Positions 49,245 to 58,559 of a DNA stretch of 64,000 bases are shown here, piece by piece. Position numbers and translations under genes: made by a program. How positions within the stretch are numbered: position 1 is the stretch's first letter; each line of letters begins with the position of its first letter. Source of the stretch: Paenirhodobacter hankyongi (GTDB taxonomy: Bacteria > Pseudomonadota > Alphaproteobacteria > Rhodobacterales > Rhodobacteraceae); contig NZ_RCHI01000018.1 in the NCBI RefSeq assembly GCF_003664585.1, positions 18,948-82,947 of the forward strand, in the 5' to 3' direction. A model generated the notes under the pieces. That model did not search any database. It saw only the letters and a list, made by a program, of their open reading frames with translations, and was not told the origin of the DNA.

Positions 49245-52200
49245 TCCGCTGCCTCCTTCGGGGTGGCTTCATCGTCGAGCCAGTCGACCTTGTTCATCTT
49301 GCGCACGATGACGAATTCATCGCGGTTGGAGCCCACGGTGCCGTAATAGTTGAACCCGTAGGATTGCTGGGCATAGCCGCCGATCATGTGGGTCGGCTTC
49401 AGCACCGCCCGGGTGACCGAGTTGTGGATGCCGCCGCGCAAGCCGGTCTTCTCCGAGCCGGGCGTGTTCACGATCTTTTCCTGAGCGTGATACATGAAGG
49501 TCGTTCCATCCTTCATGCGCTGGGACACTACCGCGCGCGCGGTCAGCGCGCCGTTGGCGTTGTAAAGCTCCACCCAGTCGTTATCGACGATGCCAGCCTT
49601 CGCGGCGTCGTTTTCGGAGATCCAGATCACCGGACCACCGCGGTTGAGCGTCAGCATCAGCAGGTTGTCGGAATAGGTCGAGTGGATGCCCCATTTCTGG
49701 TGTGGCGTGATGAAATTCAACACGACATGCGGTTTGTCCTTGTCGGTATGGATCGCGTCGGTGACGGTCTTGAGGTCCACCGGCGGCCGGTAGGACATGA
49801 AGCCCTCGCCGAAAGCGCGCATCCACAAGTGGTCCTGATAGAGCTGTTGACGGCCGGTCAGGGTTCGCCAGGGGATCAGCTCGTGGACGTTGGTGTAGCC
49901 GGCGTTATAGCTGACATGCTCGCTTTCGATGCCCGACCAGGTCGGCGACGAGATGATCTTGCGCGGCTGGGCGGCGATGTCGCGGAAGCGGATCTTGTTG
50001 TGATGTTCGCCCTCGGCCAGGTGCACGTGATCGCGGCCGGTTGCCTTGCCAAGCGCCTGCCATGCCTTGACGGCCACCTCGCCATTGGTTTCCGGCGCCA
50101 GCATCAACACGACCTCGGCGGCATCGATCGCGGTGTCGATCACGGGTCTGCCCTTGGCCGACCCCTCGCGCCGTTCTCCATTGAGCGCCTTCAGCGCCGC
50201 GACCTCGTCCTCGGTATTCCACGAGATGCCCTTGCCCCCGTTCCCGAGCTTGTCGAGCAGCGGGCCAAGCGCGGTGAACCGATCGTGGATCGCGGTGTAG
50301 TCGCGCTCGACGGCGATGTAGTTGGGCGCCGTCTTCCCCGGGATCAGCTCGCATTCGCCCGTTTTCCAGTCTCTGACCTGATCCTGCGCAATCTCGGCAG
50401 GCGTGTCGTGCAGGATCGGGAGCGCCACGACATCGGTCTCCTGGCCCAGATATCCCGGAACGACCTCCTGGAACTTCTTCGCAATGGATTTGAAGATTTC
50501 CCAGTCGGATTTCGACTCATAGGCCGGATCCACGGCAGCCTGGAGCGGGTGGATGAACGGATGCATGTCCGAGGTGTTGAGGTCGTCCTTTTCGTACCAG
50601 GACGCGGTCGGCAGCACGATGTCGGAATAGACACAGGTGGTCGACATGCGGAAGTCGATCGTCACCAGAAGATCCAGCTTTCCGCGCGGCGCCTCCTTGT
50701 GCCATTTCGCCTCTTTCGGAAGTTGACGCCCTTCCTCGCCCATGTCCTTGCCGATGACGCCGTTGTCGGTCCCGAGCAGATGCTTGAGGAAATACTCGTG
50801 CCCCTTGCCAGACGAGCCCAACAGGTTCGACCGCCACACGAACAGGTTGCGTGGCCAGTTCTCGGGCGCATCGGGGTCCTCGCAGGACATTTCCAGCGCG
50901 CCGGATTTCAACTGCTCCGCCACATAGGGCGCGATGTCCTGTCCGGCATTCTTGGCCGCCCTCGCGATCTCGAGCGGGTTGGTCCTGAGCTGGGGCGCCG
51001 AGGGCAACCAACCCATGCGCTCCGCACGGATGTTGTAGTCGATCATGCCGATGTCCCAGTCGCCCTCCGGGGCCGTGGGCGACAGGATCTCACCCGCCGT
51101 CAGGGTCTCGTAGCGCCACTGATCGGTATGCGCATACCATGCCGAGGTCGCATTCATGTGGCGCGGGGGGCGGTTCCAGTCGAGGGCAAAGGCCACCGGC
51201 AGCCAGCCGGTCTGCGGGCGCAGTTTTTCCTGGCCCACATAATGCGCCCAGCCACCGCCAGACTGACCCACGCAGCCGCACATCACCAGCATGTTGATGA
51301 TGCCGCGATAGTTCATGTCCATGTGGTACCAGTGGTTCATCCCGGCACCGACGATGACCATGGAGCGGCCACGGGTCTTCTCGGCATTGTCGGCGAATTC
51401 ACGGGCGACATGGATAATCTTCGCGCGATCGACGCCGGTGATCTTCTCTGCCCAGGCCGGGCTGCCGGGCACATCCTCGTCATAGGACCCCGTGACCCAG
51501 TCGCCACCCAACCCCCGGTCGAGACCATAGTTTGCACAGAACAGATCGAAGACAGTGGCAACCGCCACCTCACCGTCGACGGTCTTGATCCGCTTGACCG
51601 GCACATTCTTGGTCAGGACGTTGGGGCGCTTGTCGCCGGTTGCGAACGCCACGGTGGCATCGGCGCCGAAATACGGGAAATCGACGCCGAGCACGTCGTC
51701 CTGGTCGCTGTCGACGATCAGCGACATCTTGAGCCGCGTCTCGGCCCCGGCGGCCTTTTCCTCGAGGTTCCATTCGCCTTGCTCGCCCCAGCGATAGCCG
51801 ATCGAACCGTTGGGGGCGACCAGGGCGCCGGAGAGATCGTCGATCGCAACGGTCTTCCAAGCGGGGTTGTTGTCCTCACCCAGCTTGCCGTCCAGGTCGT
51901 CCGCGCGCAGGAAACGTCCCGGAGTGAAGGAGCCGTCCTTTTCGTCCAGCCTCACCAGCATCGGGAGATCGGAGTATTGCCGGCAATATTCCTCGAAATA
52001 TTCGGCCTGCCGGTCGAGGTGGAACTCGCGCAGGATGACATGTCCGAAGGCCATCGCCAGCGCCGCATCGGTTCCTTGTTTGGCATTCAGCCAGACGTCG
52101 CCGAATTTCGCCGCCTCGGAATAGTCCGGGCAGATTACCGCGGACTTCGCCCCCTTGTAGCGCACCTCGGTGTAGAAATGCGCGTCGGGCGTCCGGGTTT

Positions 52201-52978
52201 GCGGGACGTTGGAGCCCCAAAGCAGGAGGTAGTTGGAATTATACCAATCCGCTGATTCAGGCACATCGGTCTGCTCGCCCCAGGTCATCGGCGAGGCGGG
52301 CGGCAGGTCGCAATACCAGTCGTAAAACGACAGGCAGGTTCCGCCCAGAAGCGACAGGTAGCGGGTGCCGGCCGCGTAGGAGATCATCGACATCGCGGGG
52401 ATCGGCGAGAAGCCGAAGATCCGGTCGGGCCCATAGGTCTTGGTCGTATAGGCATTGGCGGCGGCGACGATCTCGGTCGCCTCGTCCCAGCTCGCGCGTA
52501 CGAACCCGCCCTTGCCGCGGGTTTCAACATAGCTCTGGCGCAGAACCGGATCGTTCTGAATCGCGGTCCAGGCCTCGATCGGGGTCTTGGTCTCGCGCAT
52601 CTTGCGCCAGACCCTCATCAGCTTGCCGCGGATCAACGGGTTCTTCACCCGGTTCGCCGAATAGAGATACCAGCTATAGGAGGCCCCGCGGGCGCAGCCG
52701 CGCGGCTCATGGTTCGGCAGATCGGGACGGGTGCGCGGATAGTCGGTCTGCTGGGTTTCCCAGGTCACGATCCCGGACTTCACATAGATCTTCCAGCTGC
52801 ACGACCCGGTGCAGTTGACCCCGTGGGTCGAGCGCACGATCTTGTCGTGCCGCCAGCGGTTTCTGTAGGTGTCTTCCCAGTCGCGGTTTTCCCGCGTCAT
52901 CTGCCCATGTCCGTTGGAGAAGGGCTCCGTCGTCCCCTTGGATTGCAGGAAATTCAATCTGTCGAGAAGATGGCTCAT
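49241..52978 (-). CDS. narG: NarG, nitrate reductase alpha (catalytic) subunit
   Basis: A 1245-residue molybdenum enzyme reducing nitrate to nitrite on the cytoplasmic side. The FS0 cluster ligands are His52, Cys56 and Cys60 in THGVNCTGSCSW, with a further Cys in GCARGASYSW (about residue 95). The Mo-ligand Asp is in WYCDLPPASP (about residue 225). The length equals typical NarG. AAAGGA lies upstream of the ATG. It follows narK after 63 bp that contain a GC-rich hairpin. Confidence 0.96.
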   Translation of the reverse strand: MSHLLDRLNFLQSKGTTEPFSNGHGQMTRENRDWEDTYRNRWRHDKIVRSTHGVNCTGSCSWKIYVKSGIVTWETQQTDYPRTRPDLPNHEPRGCARGASYSWYLYSANRVKNPLIRGKLMRVWRKMRETKTPIEAWTAIQNDPVLRQSYVETRGKGGFVRASWDEATEIVAAANAYTTKTYGPDRIFGFSPIPAMSMISYAAGTRYLSLLGGTCLSFYDWYCDLPPASPMTWGEQTDVPESADWYNSNYLLLWGSNVPQTRTPDAHFYTEVRYKGAKSAVICPDYSEAAKFGDVWLNAKQGTDAALAMAFGHVILREFHLDRQAEYFEEYCRQYSDLPMLVRLDEKDGSFTPGRFLRADDLDGKLGEDNNPAWKTVAIDDLSGALVAPNGSIGYRWGEQGEWNLEEKAAGAETRLKMSLIVDSDQDDVLGVDFPYFGADATVAFATGDKRPNVLTKNVPVKRIKTVDGEVAVATVFDLFCANYGLDRGLGGDWVTGSYDEDVPGSPAWAEKITGVDRAKIIHVAREFADNAEKTRGRSMVIVGAGMNHWYHMDMNYRGIINMLVMCGCVGQSGGGWAHYVGQEKLRPQTGWLPVAFALDWNRPPRHMNATSAWYAHTDQWRYETLTAGEILSPTAPEGDWDIGMIDYNIRAERMGWLPSAPQLRTNPLEIARAAKNAGQDIAPYVAEQLKSGALEMSCEDPDAPENWPRNLFVWRSNLLGSSGKGHEYFLKHLLGTDNGVIGKDMGEEGRQLPKEAKWHKEAPRGKLDLLVTIDFRMSTTCVYSDIVLPTASWYEKDDLNTSDMHPFIHPLQAAVDPAYESKSDWEIFKSIAKKFQEVVPGYLGQETDVVALPILHDTPAEIAQDQVRDWKTGECELIPGKTAPNYIAVERDYTAIHDRFTALGPLLDKLGNGGKGISWNTEDEVAALKALNGERREGSAKGRPVIDTAIDAAEVVLMLAPETNGEVAVKAWQALGKATGRDHVHLAEGEHHNKIRFRDIAAQPRKIISSPTWSGIESEHVSYNAGYTNVHELIPWRTLTGRQQLYQDHLWMRAFGEGFMSYRPPVDLKTVTDAIHTDKDKPHVVLNFITPHQKWGIHSTYSDNLLMLTLNRGGPVIWISENDAAKAGIVDNDWVELYNANGALTARAVVSQRMKDGTTFMYHAQEKIVNTPGSEKTGLRGGIHNSVTRAVLKPTHMIGGYAQQSYGFNYYGTVGSNRDEFVIVRKMNKVDWLDDEATPKEAAE

Positions 52979-53041
52979 TTGGCTGTCCTTTCGTATGCGG
53001 AAACCCGGGCAACGCTATCGCCGCCCGGGTCTGGGCATCGG

Positions 53042-55765
53042 CTATTGTGCGGCTTTGGGGAGGATGGCGGCAGGACGGTTGCCGTGCTCGAGGTCATGCA
53101 GCAGGCCACCGCGCCGGGTGTAGTAGACCCATGTGATCGCCAGGCAGATGACGTAGAAGATCAGGAAGGCCCAAAGCGCGCCGACGGGGGATCCGGTCAT
53201 CGCGATCGAGGATCCATAGGCCTTGGGGATGAAGAAGGCCCCATAGGCGGCGATGGCACTGGTGAAGGCGATGATCGCCGCACTCTCGCGTTCCGATTGA
53301 CGGCGCAGGGCGCTGCCGTCCAGTTCCGGCATGAGGCGCGGCACTTCACGCCCCATGATCGCGGGGATCATCTGGAACGTGGAGGCATTGCCGACCCCAG
53401 TGAGGAAGAACAGCGCCATGAAGGCCGCGAAGAACCCGCCGAAGCTGCCCGCGCCGAGCGAGGCGATGACCGCGAAGGTTGCGACGATCATGCCCGCGAA
53501 GGTCCAGAAGGTCACGCGACCGCCCCCGAAACGGTCACTGATCCAGCCGGTGCCGGCCCGGCTCAGTGCGCCGACCAGCGGGCCAAGGAACACGTATTGC
53601 AGCGCATTGATGTCGGGGAAGGCGAGTTTGGTCAGCAGCGGGAATCCGGCCGAATAGCCGATGAAGCTGCCGAAGGTGCCGGTGTAGAGGACGCACATCA
53701 GCCAGTTGTGCTTGCGGCCGAAGATGACCGCCTGTTCGCGGAAACTGGCCTTGGCGTCGGCGATATCGTTCATGCCGAGCCAGGCGGCGACAGTGGAGAT
53801 CACGATGAAGGGCACCCAGACGAAGCCCGCGTTCTGCATCCAGAGCTCGCCGCCCGTCGTCAGCGTCTGCGGTGCGCCGCCCATCGCCCCGAACACGCCG
53901 GCGGTGATGACGATCGGCACCAGGAACTGCATGACCGAGACCCCCAGATTGCCGAGCCCCGCATTCAGCGCCAGCGCATTGCCCTTTTCCGCCTTCGGGA
54001 AGAAGAAGGCGATATTGGCCATCGACGAGGCAAAGTTGCCTCCTCCGAAACCGCACAGCAGCGCCAGAGTGAGGAAGATCAGGTAGGGCGTATCAGGGTT
54101 CTGAACCGCGTAGCCGATCCCCAGGGCCGGCACCAGCAGAGAGGCGGTCGAAAGCGTCGTCCACAACCGGCCGCCGAAGATCGGCACCATGAAGCTGTAG
54201 AAGATCCGGAGCGTCGCGCCCGAGAGGCCGGGAAGCGCGGCCAGCCAGAACAGCTGACTGGTCGAGAAATCGAACCCGATCGCGGGGAGCCGAGCCACGA
54301 CCATCGACCAGACCATCCAGACCGAGAAGGCCAGAAGCAACGCCGGGATCGAGATCCAGAGATTGCGGCGCGCAATCCGGCGGCCCCTTTCGGCCCAGAA
54401 CTCTGCATTCTCGGGCTGCCAGTCTTCCAGCATCCGCGGCATGTCCGTTTTCCCCGGGACATGAACCTCCTGCAGTTCGGGAAGGGTCGGGAGGGTGCCC
54501 AGCTCTTTTCCGAGGGCAGCCCGCTCCATTGCCCGGATCGACAGATGCATCCAGGTCAGCATGATCACGACAAGGCCAACCAGGATGGCGAAGCACGAGG
54601 TATAGATGCCTGTCAGATCGAGGGCCGCGCCGAAAACGATCGGCAGGACGAAACCGCCAAGACCGCCGATCATGCCGACGAGGCCGCCGACGGCACCCAC
54701 ATGCCCCGGGTAATACACCGGGATATGCTTGAAGATCGCCGCCTTGCCGAGGCTCATGAAGAAGCCGAGGCCGAACAGCATGATGACGAAGGGCCAGAAA
54801 TCCAGTTTGGTCGAGAAGGCGATCGGCCCCTCCTTGCCCTGGATGACATAGTCCGTCGGCGGGTAGGACAGCATGAACAGGAAGATCAGGGAAAAGCCGA
54901 AGGTCCAGTACATGACCGTTCTGGCGCCAAACCTGTCGCTGAGATGCCCGCCGTAGGCACGGAACAGAGAGGCCGAGAGGCTGAACGAGGCCGCGGCCAT
55001 ACCCGCGGTCTTCACATCGGCGCCGTAGACATCGATCAGATAGTGCGGCATCCACAGGGCAAGCGCGACGAAGCCACCGAACACAAAGAAATAATAGAGC
55101 GAGAAGCGCCACACCTGCAGGTTCTTCAAGGGCGCGAACTGCTCGGCCAGCGAGGGGGCTGCAATGCCCTTGGTGCGACGTTCGACGAGTTCGGGATCGT
55201 CCTTGGCCAACACGAAGAACAGCACACCGATCAGGGCAAGGCCCGCGGCCCAAGTGTAGGCAACGCCGTGCCAGCCATAGGCGACCATGACAAAGGGTGC
55301 GACGAACTTGGTCACCGCCGCGCCGACATTCCCGGCCCCGAAGATGCCGAGCGCTGTGCCCTGATGGCCGGCATCATACCAGCGGCTGACATAGGCGACA
55401 CCGATGATGAACGAGCCGCCAGCCAGGCCGATGCCCAAGGCCGCGATCAGGTACATGACGTAGCTGTGCGCGAGCGTCAGCAGCAGGGTTGCAAGCGCGG
55501 TCAGCAACATTTGTGCGGAGAAGACGAGGCGGCCGCCGTATTTCTCGGTCCAAACGCCCAGAAACAGACGTGTGACGGAGCCGGTCAGGATTGGCGTGGC
55601 CACCAGCAGGCCGAATTGAGCCTCGGTCAGTCCCAACTCGCCTTTGATCGCGACACCGATGATGGAAAAGATCGTCCACACCGCAAAACAGGCAGTGAAG
55701 GCTACCGTGCTAAGCCCGAGGGCTCGAGTCTGGTCCGAGCGCGAGGCTGTGGCTGTGGTCTGCAT
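53042..55765 (-). CDS. narK: NarK, fused NarK1-NarK2 nitrate/nitrite transporter
   Basis: A 907-residue double-length major facilitator protein. The first half (about residues 15-400) carries FAVWTIFSIIGVAIKGELGL-type helices (NarK1, nitrate/proton symport). The second (about 480-890) starts a new bundle with LLLAFSVWMVWSMVVARL and includes FASSMANIAFFFPKAEKGNA (NarK2, nitrate/nitrite antiport). A fused NarK is known from Paracoccus. The ATG at 55765 follows GGAGGTTCT. A longer frame reaching 55975 would start inside the FNR-box repeat and lacks a family-like sequence. It is first in the narKGHJI operon. Confidence 0.93.
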   Translation of the reverse strand: MQTTATASRSDQTRALGLSTVAFTACFAVWTIFSIIGVAIKGELGLTEAQFGLLVATPILTGSVTRLFLGVWTEKYGGRLVFSAQMLLTALATLLLTLAHSYVMYLIAALGIGLAGGSFIIGVAYVSRWYDAGHQGTALGIFGAGNVGAAVTKFVAPFVMVAYGWHGVAYTWAAGLALIGVLFFVLAKDDPELVERRTKGIAAPSLAEQFAPLKNLQVWRFSLYYFFVFGGFVALALWMPHYLIDVYGADVKTAGMAAASFSLSASLFRAYGGHLSDRFGARTVMYWTFGFSLIFLFMLSYPPTDYVIQGKEGPIAFSTKLDFWPFVIMLFGLGFFMSLGKAAIFKHIPVYYPGHVGAVGGLVGMIGGLGGFVLPIVFGAALDLTGIYTSCFAILVGLVVIMLTWMHLSIRAMERAALGKELGTLPTLPELQEVHVPGKTDMPRMLEDWQPENAEFWAERGRRIARRNLWISIPALLLAFSVWMVWSMVVARLPAIGFDFSTSQLFWLAALPGLSGATLRIFYSFMVPIFGGRLWTTLSTASLLVPALGIGYAVQNPDTPYLIFLTLALLCGFGGGNFASSMANIAFFFPKAEKGNALALNAGLGNLGVSVMQFLVPIVITAGVFGAMGGAPQTLTTGGELWMQNAGFVWVPFIVISTVAAWLGMNDIADAKASFREQAVIFGRKHNWLMCVLYTGTFGSFIGYSAGFPLLTKLAFPDINALQYVFLGPLVGALSRAGTGWISDRFGGGRVTFWTFAGMIVATFAVIASLGAGSFGGFFAAFMALFFLTGVGNASTFQMIPAIMGREVPRLMPELDGSALRRQSERESAAIIAFTSAIAAYGAFFIPKAYGSSIAMTGSPVGALWAFLIFYVICLAITWVYYTRRGGLLHDLEHGNRPAAILPKAAQ

Positions 55766-55846
55766 GACAGAACCTCCGGTGTTGTCATTGCTTCCGCCCC
55801 AAAAAGGGATCACCGTCAGACATGCGACCCAGAGTAACTGATCTTC

Positions 55847-55860
55847 TTGATCTAGATCAC
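55847..55860 (-). promoter_or_regulatory. FNR-type box upstream of narK
   Basis: TTGATCTAGATCAC (plus-strand reading) is one base from the TTGAT-N4-ATCAA consensus. Its centre is 88 bp upstream of the narK ATG, which would place a class II start site about 47 bp before the gene. FnrP or NarR binding is expected by analogy with Paracoccus. Confidence 0.6.
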
Positions 55861-55955
55861 GTAATCGGTAATTTCCTTTATAAATAAATGGGTTGCGGAA
55901 ATATTTCGACTTATCGATTGAAACTTGTAGAATGCTCAAGTTGAAGAGTCCGGAA

Positions 55956-56003
55956 CTCCTCTTGACATTTATCAACTGATATATTGATAAATGTCAAGAG
56001 GAG
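55956..56003. promoter_or_regulatory. Perfect 20-bp inverted repeat holding two FNR-type boxes
   Basis: The arms 55956-55975 and 55984-56003 are exact reverse complements around an 8-bp spacer. Each arm contains a box: TTGACATTTATCAA (55962-55975) and TTGATAAATGTCAA (55984-55997). The right arm also includes part of the narR ribosome-binding site (AGGAGGG, 55999-56005). It lies between divergent narK and narR and could allow cooperative binding, autorepression, or an RNA hairpin that hides the site. Confidence 0.7.
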
Positions 56004-56010
56004 GGCGGCC

Positions 56011-56721
56011 GTGCGATTGGGCATACCAGAATCAGATTCTCCCGATGTCCGGAGGCTGGACCTCTTTTCGGGCATGGATGACGCGCACTTCAGCGCGCTG
56101 ATGCGCGGCGCCTACGTTCAGAACTTTCCTCCGCAGATCGAACTGATAACCGAGGGAGAACCAAGCGATTTTCTGCACGTCATCCTGTCTGGATCCGTCG
56201 ATCTCTTCTCGGTCTGGAACGGCAGGGAAACCAGCATGGCGACCGCTCGGCCGGTGTCGACGTTCATCCTCGCGGCGTCGATCAAGAGCGCGCCCTACCT
56301 GATGTCGGCCCGAACCTTGGAAAAAAGCCGGATTGCTCTCATCCCCAGTCAGGACGTGCGCAACATATTTGACGTCGACAACTTCTTCGCGCGCGCCATC
56401 GTGGCAGAGCTGGCGCAGTGCTACCGTTCCGTCGTGAAGACCAAGAAGGAGCTGAAATTACGGACCTCTCAGGAGCGACTTGCGAACTATCTTCTTCGGC
56501 TGCAGGCGCGTGTGGGGGCTGGTTCCCAGTTCGACCTGGAGTTCGAGAAACGTCGTTTGGCGTCCTACCTCGGAATGACCCCCGAGAACCTGAGCCGCGC
56601 CTTCAGGGGGTTGCAGGCCTATGGCGTCACTGTCCAGGGCAATCGGGTCAACATCAGCGATCAACAGGATCTCGAGAGATTTGCAAAGCCTAACCCATTG
56701 ATCGACGATCCGGACTCGTAG
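56011..56721 (+). CDS. narR: NarR, CRP/FNR-family nitrate-responsive regulator
   Basis: A 236-residue CRP/FNR protein. The cyclic-nucleotide-like sensor spans about residues 15-130, and the helix-turn-helix is near 185-215 (RRLASYLGMTPENLSRAFRG) with the E..SR pattern that reads TTGAT boxes. It lacks the N-terminal cysteine cluster of FNR, as does Paracoccus NarR, which responds to nitrate or nitrite and activates narKGHJI. The GTG at 56011 has AGGAGGG five bases upstream. An alternative TTG at 55984 lies inside the FNR box and is unlikely. Confidence 0.85.
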   Translation: MRLGIPESDSPDVRRLDLFSGMDDAHFSALMRGAYVQNFPPQIELITEGEPSDFLHVILSGSVDLFSVWNGRETSMATARPVSTFILAASIKSAPYLMSARTLEKSRIALIPSQDVRNIFDVDNFFARAIVAELAQCYRSVVKTKKELKLRTSQERLANYLLRLQARVGAGSQFDLEFEKRRLASYLGMTPENLSRAFRGLQAYGVTVQGNRVNISDQQDLERFAKPNPLIDDPDS

Positions 56722-56731
56722 AGAGATCCAG

Positions 56732-56875
56732 ATGACAGCGGCCCGCCCGGCCGCCACGATCCGCCAGATCACGACGGCAATCGACAACGCCGAACAGGAC
56801 AATCCAGAACCGGTCAGCCCGAGGCGCGCCCCGGGATCGGCCGAAGTGGCGGACCTATCGGCAAGGACTGGCTGA
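56732..56875 (+). CDS. Possible 47-residue ORF after narR
   Basis: A short frame (MTAARPAATIRQITTAIDNA at the start) begins 10 bp after narR. No family recognised and no strong ribosome-binding site. It may be non-coding. The 56722-56922 gap holds nothing else of note. Confidence 0.2.
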   Translation: MTAARPAATIRQITTAIDNAEQDNPEPVSPRRAPGSAEVADLSARTG

Positions 56876-56922
56876 CGCAGGACGTCACAACAGCGCGCGC
56901 AAGCTCAGATCATTCCACAGCG

Positions 56923-58122
56923 TCACGTCGTCATCCTTGGACGAACGAGCAGCGGTCCGTAGAGGATCGCGAAACCTCCGAAGGCCGCGATCCAGCAGAG
57001 GCCCGAAATCGCGTAGAGCGCCCCGGCAGCACCGGGCGCAAGACCGGCTATCAGCCGCGCCAGGACGGCACCGATCAGGCCGAGATAAATCGTCCGCGTT
57101 CCTGTTCCGGCGGTCAGGGTCTGGCCTGTATGCCCCAATGTCGCCCGGGTCATCACCGCCAGCGTCATCAGCCCGATTGCGCCGGCCATCCAGACATGCT
57201 GGGCCGCGGCTTGCGTCAGAAGGCCCGGCCAGAAGGTGGAAAAACCAAGAGCCAAGGCTCCGAGTGCGAGGAAAGCATAGCCGGCGTGCAAGACCCAGAC
57301 CAGCGGTTCGGACAAGGTGTGCCTCCCGGCCCACCGGACCAAGCGTATCGCATGCGTGACGCCGGCCGCAATTAGGATCGCACCGGAGATGAGGTTTTCG
57401 GGGGAAACCACCCAGAACAGCAGGGCGACCAGAAGAATGAGCAGGGCAGCCCGGTCAAACCGCTGCATCGGCGGGGTTGGGAGCCGGGTCTCGCGTCGCT
57501 TGACCAGCCAGTTTCGGGTAAACGAGGGAATGATACGCCCCCCGATGACGGCGATCATCATGATCCCGGCTCCGAGCCCAGCCCTGAGCCCGAGATCGCC
57601 AGCAGCGAAGGCGCCTGTTGCTGCTTGCCAATGGAACGTCGCATTCGCGAGCGTAAAGGTGATGAGCATTCCTAGGACGATCAGGTTGCGCCAGTTCTTG
57701 CCCGTGACGATCTCGCGCGTCAGGACGCCGACCAATACAACGGGCATGGCAAGATCTGCCAGAGCCACGCTCCAAACCGGAAGGTAGATCGCGACAGCAA
57801 TCGCAATGCGACCAATCACCCAAAGGAGAAACAGAATGCCGAGCGGCCAGCCGACGACAGGAAGACGCCCTGTCCAATTGGGGACTGCCGTAAGCAGAAA
57901 TCCTGCGATCACAGCCCCAAGATACCCGAACAGGAATTCGTGCGCATGCCAGGTCACGGGATCGAAGCGTGTCGGTAGCTCCGCCGCACCCGAGAGCATC
58001 AGGAGCCACAGCGTCATCGCACTCGCAGCCCATAGCCCGGCCCCGAGAAAGAAGGGGCGAAACCCAAAGGTCAGGAGGGCTGGACCGTTCCAGGTCCGCA
58101 TCTGTTCCGAGCTTGTCGTCAT
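56923..58122 (-). CDS. nnrS: NnrS family heme-copper membrane protein
   Basis: A 399-residue polytopic protein with about 12 membrane segments. LLTFGFRPFFLGAGLWAA, DPVTWHAHEFLFGYLGAVIA and GRIIPSFTRNWL are NnrS signatures. NnrS eases nitrosative stress in denitrifiers and is usually controlled by NO-responsive regulators. The start overlaps the end of the broken folate cyclo-ligase gene (ATGA). No FNR box was seen upstream. Confidence 0.9.
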   Translation of the reverse strand: MTTSSEQMRTWNGPALLTFGFRPFFLGAGLWAASAMTLWLLMLSGAAELPTRFDPVTWHAHEFLFGYLGAVIAGFLLTAVPNWTGRLPVVGWPLGILFLLWVIGRIAIAVAIYLPVWSVALADLAMPVVLVGVLTREIVTGKNWRNLIVLGMLITFTLANATFHWQAATGAFAAGDLGLRAGLGAGIMMIAVIGGRIIPSFTRNWLVKRRETRLPTPPMQRFDRAALLILLVALLFWVVSPENLISGAILIAAGVTHAIRLVRWAGRHTLSEPLVWVLHAGYAFLALGALALGFSTFWPGLLTQAAAQHVWMAGAIGLMTLAVMTRATLGHTGQTLTAGTGTRTIYLGLIGAVLARLIAGLAPGAAGALYAISGLCWIAAFGGFAILYGPLLVRPRMTT

Positions 58123-58474
58123 GTCAGGTCTCGTTCCGTCTGTGCTGCGGCCTCGGTCAAGATCAGGTCGATGCGGATATCGTGGAGTGGTGGATGGATC
58201 GCGGTAAGTCGCGCCGCCAGAAGCTCACCCCCGACACCGAAAGGTCTCGGCCTGGGAGCCGCAAGCGTCCGGTCGAAGGAGCCTTCCGCCAGAGCCGAGG
58301 TGATCGCCGTCCGCCCTCCAGCCGGCAAGGAGGGGCAAGCACGAGGTCGGGCGTGACGACGGGGGCGTCCGGGGGGGGGATATTCCAGCAGCCGCGTATC
58401 ATGCGGGTTTTGGGCGCCCAGCGGCGAACGGTGAGCGGGGCCGCCCTGGTTTGGGAAGATGCGGCGGAAGGCAT
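58119..58474 (-). pseudogene. Remnant of 5-formyltetrahydrofolate cyclo-ligase (C-terminal part, frameshifted)
   Basis: Two reverse-strand frames share the family sequence. One carries MIRGCWNIPPPDAPVVTPDL then VLAPP; the other carries GSFDRTLAAPRPRPFGVGGE and HDIRIDLILTEAAAQ. Together they read as the C-terminal third of YgfA-type cyclo-ligases (IP-P-APVV-PDLVLAP, FYDRTLAALR, HD--LDLILTE). The glycine-rich ATP loop between them is destroyed. The N-terminal part is missing. A G9 tract (58371-58379) lies in the gene. It is a decayed gene. Confidence 0.65.
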
Positions 58475-58559
58475 GGGATTCTCACGAGCTTGAACTTGCG
58501 TCTCATGCTATCTTCTATGAATTGGCATTTCAAATACTGATTTTATGAATGCGAGACGG

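Noticed and set aside
49364..52255. Long open frame antisense to narG (963 codons)
   Set aside because: It mirrors narG codon structure in GC-rich DNA and has no family features, while narG is complete and certain.
52709..55837. Long open frame antisense to narK (1042 codons)
   Set aside because: Low-complexity His/Asp/Arg-rich shadow of a hydrophobic membrane protein gene; no motif seen.
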